Shown here: piece after piece, positions 25,213 through 31,453 of the stretch | How positions within the stretch are numbered: position 1 is the first letter of the stretch | Layout: each line of letters begins with the position of its first letter | DNA from: Anaerolineales bacterium UBA1136 | Lineage (GTDB): Bacteria; Chloroflexota; Anaerolineae; Anaerolineales; UBA11657 | DNA length: 31,453 nucleotides | Assembly: GCA_002311455.1 (NCBI GenBank) | Contig: DCAJ01000016.1 | Coordinates: forward strand, 10,027 to 41,479 | Reading direction: 5' to 3' | The notes under the pieces: generated by a model | Database searches by the model: none | The model's input: only the letters and a program-made list of their open reading frames with translations | What the model was told of the DNA's origin: nothing | Translations under genes and position numbers: made by a program

Positions 25213-25249
25213 AAGTCAAGAGTATGTGGATAGGATAAGACTTGAACTA

Positions 25250-26860
25250 TCAATCCAAATCTGACGAGCGGTATTTCCATTTACCGTCTATCATTGTGCC
25301 TAGTACATTTGTGGAGTGTATCTCCAATGGGTTACAGCAGTAAATGTCTTGGTCTAGCACTACAAGATCTGCCAGTTTACCTGGCTTAAGAGTTCCCAAA
25401 TCGTTCTCGAGGTAAGCTGCATAAGCTGGGCCAACAGTATAAGCCCTAAGTGCTTCATCAACTGTCAAACATTGATGACTTTGCCATCCACTATCTCCAA
25501 TATTGGTCGTACGTTTTCTGCGTGTGACTGCTGCGTGAATTCCCCACATCGGGTTGATGCTCTCTACTGGAGCATCACTGCCAAATACTAGGATGGCGCC
25601 AGCATTAATCTGAGTGCGCCAAGCGTAGGAACCGGATATTCGCTTTCCCCAATATTTTTCAGCCAAATCCATGTCAGAGGTTGCGTGTATTGGCTGCATA
25701 GATGCGATAATCTGTGAAGAACCCAATCGATGGTAGTCATCGGGATGGAGAAGTTGTACATGTTCGATACGGTGTCGTAGCTTTGAAGGCATATGTCCGT
25801 GTTTGATTTCATTTTGTCTTAGTTTTTCATATACATTTAGCACTGCGCGGTTTGCCCGGTCTCCAATGGCATGTACAGTCATAGCTAGATTATTTGTATT
25901 TGCTCTTTTTGCGATGCTAAAAAGCTCATCTTCCTCAGTTACTACTATCCCATAATTGTTTGAGTCCAGCTCATATGGTTCCAGCATGCTTGCAGTTCGT
26001 GCTCCCAGTGCTCCATCCATAAACACTTTAATGCCTCCTATTCGGAGCCACTTGTCACCGAATCCAGTATACAGGCCTTCGGAAATCACCTCATCTATTA
26101 ATACTGCTGGCATGTTCTTCGTTACACGTAAACCCAGCGTGTTATCTTGCGACATTTGTTTTAAAGCACTGAAAGAGATCCGAGGGTCATAGTCATGAAG
26201 ACCTGTCAGACCAGTCTTCCATAATTTCTCTTGAGCGAATCTCATGTTGTTAGCTACTGCATTTACTGATAGCTCAGGCATAACCGCTGATATGAGATCA
26301 GAAGCAGTTTCATAAAAGATTCCATTGGGGTCTCCAGATTCATTACGGCTTATCATTCCACCAGGCGGGTCAGGGGTTGAAGCGTCAACATGTGCTTTGT
26401 TTAGTGCAGCACTGTTTGCCCACGATATATGCATAGAATGTCCTGTCAGGTAAACAGGATTGTTAGGAGCTGCTATATCTAAATCAGATGCACTTGGAAC
26501 ATCCTCACCCCATCTATTGTGGTCCCAACCATGTCCAGTAATCCATTGTCCTTGCGGGGTAATTTTGGCTTGATTTGCTACAATTTGTATTATTTGCTGC
26601 TTACTTGGCTGTCCCGCATAAATATCGTTTTCCTGACGTGCAAAATGATCAAAGTGACAGTGGGCATCTATCATTCCTGGAATAACTAGTCTTTCTCTCA
26701 GATTAATTACGCTAGTGTTGTTGCCAGCTAATTGGATTATTTCACTATCGCTTCCAATAGCAGAGATTCTATCTCTGGTAATTGCAAGAGCTGTTACTAT
26801 AATTTTGTTCGGTTCTAGGGTACGGATGCACCCGTTAATCAATATTTGGTCCGGAGACAT
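25250..26860 (-). CDS. YtcJ-like metal-dependent amidohydrolase (amidohydrolase 3 family)
   Basis: A cytoplasmic TIM-barrel hydrolase of 536 residues; substrate unknown. The N-terminal small beta domain leads to VIPGMIDAHCHFDHF with the metal-binding H67 and H69. Further marks are HGWDHNRWG, TGHSMHISWANSAALN, MTVHAIGDRANR, HRIEHVQLLHPDD and FGSDAPVESINPMWGIHAAVTRR with the catalytic aspartate, then TVGPAYAAYLENDLGTLKPGKLADLVVLD. The set matches the YtcJ group closely. No signal peptide. Its ATG overlaps the parB stop by one base (TAATG), so it is translated from the parB message, although no functional link to chromosome partitioning is known. Confidence 0.9.
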   Translation of the reverse strand: MSPDQILINGCIRTLEPNKIIVTALAITRDRISAIGSDSEIIQLAGNNTSVINLRERLVIPGMIDAHCHFDHFARQENDIYAGQPSKQQIIQIVANQAKITPQGQWITGHGWDHNRWGEDVPSASDLDIAAPNNPVYLTGHSMHISWANSAALNKAHVDASTPDPPGGMISRNESGDPNGIFYETASDLISAVMPELSVNAVANNMRFAQEKLWKTGLTGLHDYDPRISFSALKQMSQDNTLGLRVTKNMPAVLIDEVISEGLYTGFGDKWLRIGGIKVFMDGALGARTASMLEPYELDSNNYGIVVTEEDELFSIAKRANTNNLAMTVHAIGDRANRAVLNVYEKLRQNEIKHGHMPSKLRHRIEHVQLLHPDDYHRLGSSQIIASMQPIHATSDMDLAEKYWGKRISGSYAWRTQINAGAILVFGSDAPVESINPMWGIHAAVTRRKRTTNIGDSGWQSHQCLTVDEALRAYTVGPAYAAYLENDLGTLKPGKLADLVVLDQDIYCCNPLEIHSTNVLGTMIDGKWKYRSSDLD

Positions 26861-27714
26861 TAAGAGTCAATTAGTCGGTTTGTAAGAGAGTCCAACTCCT
26901 CGTTGGAGTAAAAATATATAACTAAACGTCCAGAACCATTGCGGGTACGGTGAAGTCTTATTTTAGTGCCAACTGAGTTACGCAAGCGGTCCTCTAGGTC
27001 TATTTCGTCTCTCGGTCTTTCTGCCCCATATGTGGGTTTTCTGGTAGTGTTACCCATTCCCTGGACGATTTTCTCGGTTTGACGGACATTTAATCTTTCT
27101 GTAGCTATCTTACTTAGTACATACTCTTGGTCATCAGGCTTGGAGATTCCTAATATAGCTCTAGCATGACCTTCGGTAATACGTCCTTTAGATAGTGCAG
27201 TTTGTACAGATTCAGAAAGGCGCAACAATCTTATAGTATTGCTAATGGTAGTGCGGCTTTTACCTACCTGTTTAGATATTTCATCATGTGACATACCAAA
27301 ATCTTCAACTAGAGAGTTGTAAGCGTGTGCTGTCTCCAAAGAATTAAGGTTGCTACGTTGAATATTTTCTATTAGTGCCAATTCCAGCATTTCAGCATCT
27401 GTAGGAGTATCTCTAACAACGGCTGGTATAGTATGCATTTCTACAATAGATGCAGCTTGCAATCGTCTTTGCCCAGCTATTAACGTGAATTCACCAGTGT
27501 TTTCCGTACGCGCTATTACTATAGGCTGCAAAATACCGTGTTTTCGTATAGATTCGGCCAATTCTGCAAGTTCCTCTGTGTCCACCGTAGAGCGGGGCTG
27601 CCACGGGTTTAATCGTATGGATGTAATAGCAATTTGAGAAACACCTTGACCATCACGTGTGTTAGATGGTATAAGAGCCTCTAGGCCACGCCCAAGTCCT
27701 CGTTTGATAGCCAT
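26860..27714 (-). CDS. parB: Chromosome partitioning protein ParB
   Basis: The CTP-dependent sliding clamp that loads at parS and works with ParA in origin segregation. 284 residues: MAIKRGLGRGLEALIP (ParA-interacting N-terminus), the ParB domain with LNPWQPR, ELAESIRKHGILQPIVI, the CTP-binding box GQRRLQAA (81-88, normally GERRxRAA), LIENIQR, a helix-turn-helix (MSHDEISKQVGKSRTTISNTIRLL), GHARAILG, and a short C-terminal dimer domain. Q82 and Q86 replace the usual E and R. ATG 27714 gives the expected N-terminus. A TATAAT lies 6 bases before the start, so parB probably also has its own leaderless transcript. Confidence 0.95.
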   Translation of the reverse strand: MAIKRGLGRGLEALIPSNTRDGQGVSQIAITSIRLNPWQPRSTVDTEELAELAESIRKHGILQPIVIARTENTGEFTLIAGQRRLQAASIVEMHTIPAVVRDTPTDAEMLELALIENIQRSNLNSLETAHAYNSLVEDFGMSHDEISKQVGKSRTTISNTIRLLRLSESVQTALSKGRITEGHARAILGISKPDDQEYVLSKIATERLNVRQTEKIVQGMGNTTRKPTYGAERPRDEIDLEDRLRNSVGTKIRLHRTRNGSGRLVIYFYSNEELDSLTNRLIDS

Positions 27715-27720
27715 ATGTAA

Positions 27721-27726
27721 ATTATA
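27721..27726 (-). promoter_or_regulatory. -10 hexamer of parB, leaderless geometry
   Basis: A perfect TATAAT on the - strand (27726-27721), followed by six bases and then ATG 27714. No good -35 was found at 16-18 bases. The spacing equals that of the glycosyltransferase promoter. Confidence 0.5.
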
Positions 27727-27819
27727 GATGATTTATTAAATCGCAAGCTAATTTTGTGGCTATAAGAATGATATCTTTTGGAGTAGCTAACAATTCTTGT
27801 AAAATCTTATTAATGTGAC

Positions 27820-28590
27820 TTACTGTGATTTGTCGCCAGCAAGGACTTCGTTCGCTAATGCTGCATATGCATCTGCACCTGCAGAGTCGGGTGCATATGT
27901 ATTTATTGGCTGCCCATGTGATGGGGCCTCAGCGAGTCTAACATTACGAGGTATGACAACCTGAAAAACCTTGTCCGGGAAATGTAGTCGTACTTGGTCT
28001 ACAACTTGCTGTGAGAGATTAACTCGCGAATCATACATTGTCATTAGCATACCTCTAATCTGTAGGTCAAAATTAAATGCGGCTTGTACACGGTCGATAG
28101 TTTCTAGAAGTTGACCTAAACCCTCTAATGCCAAATACTCGCACTGTACTGGTATTACAACCGCTTGTGCAGCCACCAGTCCATTCAGAGTCAACAGTCC
28201 TAAGGATGGAGGACAATCAATTAGCACATAGTCATAGCGTTTAGCCTGTAATAGGGCTTGCCTAAGACGTTTTGCACGATCTATCTCATTGACAAGTTCT
28301 ACCTCGGCACCTGCCAGAGCTGGAGATGATGGTATAAGAGACATGCCTAGCTTTTCGCTTCTCATGGTATTAGCGTGGAGGCGTGTGCTTGAACTTATGA
28401 GTAAATTGTACGTTCCTGAATTGATATTCTGCCTTTCCACTCCGAGGCATGCTGTCGCATTTCCCTGCGCATCTAGGTCAACTAACAAAACCTGTTGATT
28501 GTGCGTGGCTAGATACGATCCTAGATTGATAGCTGTGGTTGTCTTTCCTACGCCACCTTTCTGGTTTACAAATGCATAGATCCGAGTCAT
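27820..28590 (-). CDS. parA: Chromosome partitioning ATPase ParA (Soj)
   Basis: A DNA-binding Walker ATPase that drives ParB-parS movement. 256 residues. MTRIYAFVNQKGGVGKTTTAINLGSY has the deviant Walker A (KGGVGKTT) near the N-terminus, VDLDAQGNAT the A' motif, and DYVLIDCPPSLGLLTLN the Walker B. The end, VVIPRNVRLAEAPSHGQPI, is typical of chromosomal Soj. No N-terminal helix-turn-helix, so it is the chromosomal rather than the plasmid P1 type. A promoter with extended -10 lies in the 79-base gap after jag; a 105-base gap separates it from parB. Confidence 0.96.
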   Translation of the reverse strand: MTRIYAFVNQKGGVGKTTTAINLGSYLATHNQQVLLVDLDAQGNATACLGVERQNINSGTYNLLISSSTRLHANTMRSEKLGMSLIPSSPALAGAEVELVNEIDRAKRLRQALLQAKRYDYVLIDCPPSLGLLTLNGLVAAQAVVIPVQCEYLALEGLGQLLETIDRVQAAFNFDLQIRGMLMTMYDSRVNLSQQVVDQVRLHFPDKVFQVVIPRNVRLAEAPSHGQPINTYAPDSAGADAYAALANEVLAGDKSQ

Positions 28591-28627
28591 CTACGTCTGC
28601 TGGAACACTCCCTTCACTTTTGATGCG

Positions 28628-28636
28628 ATTATATCA
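28628..28636 (-). promoter_or_regulatory. Extended -10 promoter of parA
   Basis: On the - strand TGATATAAT (28636-28628) is a perfect extended -10. The start would be near 28621, giving a leader of about 30 bases before ATG 28590, with AAGGGAG within it. No convincing -35. Confidence 0.55.
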
Positions 28637-28669
28637 GAGTAGTGGGATATGCAGGTGAAATGCCCTATA

Positions 28670-29335
28670 TTATCGTAGTAAAGATGGTTGGATATTGACT
28701 CTGCGCTGGTTGCCCTCTCCAGTGCTATTAGTAGTAACTCCAGGATTGTGTTCCAATGTAATGTGAACAATACGCCTTTCGTTAGCAGGCATAGGTTCAA
28801 GTGCAATAGGACGTCCAAATTGTTGGACTTGATTAGCCATTCTTTGAGCTAGACGTTTTAGTTGATGTTCTCGGTGTTGTTTGTAACCATCAACATCCAG
28901 GCTCAAATTAGCCCTTCTATTTTGTTTGTTAGACACAATCAACCTGGTAAGGTACTCTAGGCTTGCTAGTGTTTCTCCACGTCTACCAATTAGCGTAGCA
29001 AGTCCATCGCCCTCAATGTTTATTCTAATGGGTGCTCTAGTATCATTTGGTGAGGTTTCTTGATCTTGCAAACAAATAGTGGCATCTATGTCCATGTGGT
29101 GAAGAAATTCAGAGAGAACTCGATGTACACTCACTAATCTAGGCTCACCGCTATTTTGTTCAATCTCAGGTATTGTTGCGAGTATTCGAGCATAACTTTC
29201 GGAGTCTGAATCACCATTGTCGAGAACAGTGATGTCTAGATTATCTCTATCAATATCGAGTTCTACTGCTGCTAGATCAATTGCTTTTTCCACATCCTTT
29301 GCATGAATTTCTATTCTATTATTGGTTGATTCCAT
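28670..29335 (-). CDS. jag: RNA-binding protein Jag/KhpB
   Basis: A cytoplasmic RNA-binding protein linked in other bacteria to envelope growth and to the YidC insertase. 221 residues with the full layout: an N-terminal Jag domain (RIEIHAKDVEKAIDLAAVEL), a KH domain (IRINIEGDGLATLIGRRGE, with GRRG), and an R3H domain (PMPANERRIVHITLEHNPGV with R and H, then STGEGNQRRVNI). A perfect AGGAGG ribosome site (- strand, 29349-29344) is eight bases before ATG 29335. It follows yidC by 44 bases and is co-transcribed with it. Confidence 0.95.
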   Translation of the reverse strand: MESTNNRIEIHAKDVEKAIDLAAVELDIDRDNLDITVLDNGDSDSESYARILATIPEIEQNSGEPRLVSVHRVLSEFLHHMDIDATICLQDQETSPNDTRAPIRINIEGDGLATLIGRRGETLASLEYLTRLIVSNKQNRRANLSLDVDGYKQHREHQLKRLAQRMANQVQQFGRPIALEPMPANERRIVHITLEHNPGVTTNSTGEGNQRRVNIQPSLLR

Positions 29336-29379
29336 AATAGTATCCTCCTCGATACAATAATCGTTTCCGGATGTTACGT

Positions 29380-30333
29380 TTAGCGTCCCCGTTTTCCTCC
29401 ACGCGCTTTTCTGGCTTTTAATCTCTTTGCTTTTCTACTGCTCATTTTTTCTTGAGCTGCAGCGGTCGGATTTGCTGAAGTACCACCTTGCTCAGATTTT
29501 TTAGATAGCTTAATTGGTGCCGGAGCAGGAGCAGTGATAGAAGGAATTGGTAACTCTAGTACACCTGCTACTTTCACTGGTACCCACTCTAACTTTTCTC
29601 GATTAATTAGCATGTACTGTACTACAGTTACTATGTTGGAGGTAATAAAATAAATTGAGAGTCCTGATGAGAATTGGAGCGCAAAAAATGCAAACATGAG
29701 CGGCATCATAGTCATCATAGACCGCTGCATTTGTGCAGATTGATCGCTTGGATCGACGGCAGGTGGAGCCATCATCTTTTGCTGTAATACTGTTGTGATA
29801 TACACGAATAAAGGTAACACTGGCACACCAATTCCAGACAACATAGGTATCATAGGTATGTAAAACCTATCTGGCTGACTAAGGTCCATCCATAGAAAGT
29901 TGCGCTCTACAGGTATCATTTCATGGAATGCTGGGAACCAGGACCGGTATGCAGCTTGGTATAGATCAATCATTTGTATTGGAGACGCCGGAATTGCCCG
30001 AAGGATGGACCTATACATACCTATGAGGATTGGGAACTGAATAAACATTGGCAGGCATCCTCCAAGCATTGATGCAGGACTATAACCGATTTTTTGGAGC
30101 TCTTTCTGCATACGTTCCGGCTCCCCCTTATATTTCTCCTGTATCCGCTTAATCTCTGGTTGCATTGCCTGCATCTTCATCTGAGACTTCTGTTGCCTGG
30201 CTGTTAGGGGGATTAAGAGTGCCCGTATTGCAATGGTCGTTAGAATTAATGACAGAGTGAAACTATTGCCCGTTAATTTGTATATCATTAACAGTGAATT
30301 AGTAATTGGGAAAATGACGAGTTGATTCCACAT
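29380..30333 (-). CDS. yidC: Membrane protein insertase YidC (Oxa1 family)
   Basis: Inserts and folds membrane proteins with or without SecYEG. 317 residues, the short type without the large periplasmic domain. Membrane segment 1 holds the conserved arginine in TIAIRALLIPLTARQQKSQ; the cytoplasmic hairpin follows (MQPEIKRIQEKYKGEPERMQ); GGCLPMFIQFPILIGMY is the family's second hydrophobic signature; the later segments contain MPLMFAFFALQFSSGLSIYFITSNI. The tail is long, Pro/Ala-rich and then strongly basic (KMSSRKAKRLKARKARGGKRGR at the end), as in ribosome-binding tails. No signal peptide cysteine. The genes usually found upstream, rpmH and rnpA, are not directly adjacent. Confidence 0.94.
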   Translation of the reverse strand: MWNQLVIFPITNSLLMIYKLTGNSFTLSLILTTIAIRALLIPLTARQQKSQMKMQAMQPEIKRIQEKYKGEPERMQKELQKIGYSPASMLGGCLPMFIQFPILIGMYRSILRAIPASPIQMIDLYQAAYRSWFPAFHEMIPVERNFLWMDLSQPDRFYIPMIPMLSGIGVPVLPLFVYITTVLQQKMMAPPAVDPSDQSAQMQRSMMTMMPLMFAFFALQFSSGLSIYFITSNIVTVVQYMLINREKLEWVPVKVAGVLELPIPSITAPAPAPIKLSKKSEQGGTSANPTAAAQEKMSSRKAKRLKARKARGGKRGR

Positions 30334-30368
30334 GATTAATAGATACTTCTAACAATATTGAATAATTG

Positions 30369-31451
30369 CTATTCTGGGGCAAATTGCCATGCAATTTGAC
30401 CATTTTCTTGATGAATGGCGTGTACTAGATTGTCGCCATTCATAGAAGTTACATAAACTAATCCATTATGCGCTATAGGATCAGCTAAAAGTCGGTCGGA
30501 ATTCTTGATATCTACTTCGATACTCCAGTTTTGATTACCACTATTTGCATCTATCGAGTACACAAATCCGTTATCAGTGCATACAAATATAGAACCGTCA
30601 GCATATGCTGGTGTTCCCCGTGATGCGCTGTCAAGTTGTTGGCTAGTCCAGTATTGACGTCCAGACTCTCTGTTTAAAGCATAAACGTAGCCATCTAAAT
30701 CGCTAAAAAAGACTTGCTCACTAACTACCACAGGGCTTCCCCAAACCCATCCTTTTGTTTCAAACTCCCATTTTATTCTGCCACTGGCAGCGTCTATAGC
30801 ATAGGCTTTATTAGACAGCGATCCTAAATATAGTGTATCTTCGTAAATAGTGGGCGAATCAGCTAATGCACCTCCCAGATCCTGTTTCCAGGACTGTGAT
30901 CCACTCTCAATTTCTATAGATGTCAGAGAGTGATCCATACTTGGTAAGTATACGTGGCCGTGCTTAGCGGCTGGTGGTGCCCATAGTTCTTTTCCCGATT
31001 CAAATTTCCAGGACGTTTCTCCTGTGGAAATGTGCAAAGCGTACAATGTGCTTCCAGAAGTAAAAAATGCCAATTTTGAGCTTATGCTAGTGCCAGTTGG
31101 TGCTGTACCAGATTTATTGTTTGTTGCACCAAAGTTCCACATTTCATTTCCGGTTTTGATATCAATAGCAAAAATATACTTGTTGTCTGATGTCACCATT
31201 ACTGAATCATTAATATGTGCTGGGGATGCAAACAATTTACTTCTAGTGTTATCAGACTTGCTGGGAAATTGCCATATCAATCTACCATCGTCTGATGATA
31301 TTGCATATACTGCATTATTATTTGCTATTACTAACTTATTTTCAACCATAGTAGCATTGGGCCATGAACTTGCTGGCAAAGCACCGCTGCAACCAGTCAA
31401 TAACAGTACTATTGTTGCTGCAACCACAACAAAATACACATCGTGTTTCAT
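30369..31451 (-). CDS. PQQ-repeat (BamB-like) beta-propeller lipoprotein
   Basis: A secreted lipoprotein of 360 residues. The N-terminus MKHDVYFVVVAATIVLLLTGCSG has a clear lipobox LTGC (C21). The rest is an eight-bladed propeller: eight repeats of the form sGxxxWxF can be counted (GRLIWQF, GNEMWNF, GETSWKF, GSQSWKQ, GRIKWEF, GRQYWTS, GNQNWSI, GQIAWQF). It resembles BamB and related PQQ-like domain proteins; residues for binding PQQ are not evident, so it is more likely a scaffold than a dehydrogenase. The ATG is two bases from the window edge and fits a signal peptide start. It lies 35 bases upstream of yidC in the same direction. Confidence 0.88.
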   Translation of the reverse strand: MKHDVYFVVVAATIVLLLTGCSGALPASSWPNATMVENKLVIANNNAVYAISSDDGRLIWQFPSKSDNTRSKLFASPAHINDSVMVTSDNKYIFAIDIKTGNEMWNFGATNNKSGTAPTGTSISSKLAFFTSGSTLYALHISTGETSWKFESGKELWAPPAAKHGHVYLPSMDHSLTSIEIESGSQSWKQDLGGALADSPTIYEDTLYLGSLSNKAYAIDAASGRIKWEFETKGWVWGSPVVVSEQVFFSDLDGYVYALNRESGRQYWTSQQLDSASRGTPAYADGSIFVCTDNGFVYSIDANSGNQNWSIEVDIKNSDRLLADPIAHNGLVYVTSMNGDNLVHAIHQENGQIAWQFAPE

Positions 31452-31453
31452 CA

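Noticed and set aside
25112..25249. Possible tRNA (for example Sec tRNA) next to selB
   Set aside because: A TTCAAGT loop-like string occurs on the - strand, but its flanking bases do not form a T stem and no acceptor stem could be built.
23210..25249. UGA-containing selenoprotein gene near selB
   Set aside because: No stop codon TGA in the window is followed by continued homologous coding sequence that I could recognise.

Overview
The window is about 31.5 kb of AT-rich bacterial chromosome (roughly 40% GC by eye), densely packed and free of tRNA, rRNA, CRISPR or insertion sequences that I can see. The gene set points to a Chloroflexota bacterium, perhaps of the Dehalococcoidia/SAR202 kind. 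The reasons are the style of the division and wall proteins, an adenosylcobalamin-dependent class II ribonucleotide reductase next to nrdR, and the CvpA-like gene inside the wall cluster. This placement is inference from protein flavour, not from a search.

Left region (1-11436, + strand) is the 3' half of a dcw (division and cell wall) cluster: murD (5' end outside the window), ftsW, murG, a CvpA-like membrane gene, a fused murC-murB, ddl, ftsQ, ftsA and ftsZ. Many junctions overlap (ATGA or TTGA), so the cluster is probably read as one translationally coupled operon. It makes the lipid II precursor and the Z-ring machinery. After a 311-base gap come nrdR and nrdJ, which supply and control deoxynucleotides. 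A strong hairpin separates nrdJ from a convergent YceI-type lipoprotein.

Middle region (15793-23146): three + strand genes encode a membrane-only module, with two antiporter-like subunits flanking a HyfE/NuoK-like protein. No redox subunits are nearby, and canonical proton-channel residues are replaced. It converges, with overlapping stop codons, on a two-gene glycosyltransferase operon on the - strand. That operon diverges from a long soluble coiled-coil protein of unknown function.

Right region: selB (+) encodes a selenocysteine-specific elongation factor. It has a 12-bp hairpin just before its start and a branched inverted-repeat element after its stop. The - strand then carries an origin-type group, read right to left: a PQQ-repeat lipoprotein, yidC, jag, parA, parB and a YtcJ-like amidohydrolase coupled to parB. 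Several promoters can be read directly. At least two put the -10 hexamer exactly 6 bases before the ATG, which suggests leaderless transcripts.

The best leads are the antiporter-like module, a perfect 13-bp palindrome inside an apparent in-frame insertion in MurD, the two structured elements bracketing selB, the leaderless promoter pattern, and the two competing start sites of ftsZ.
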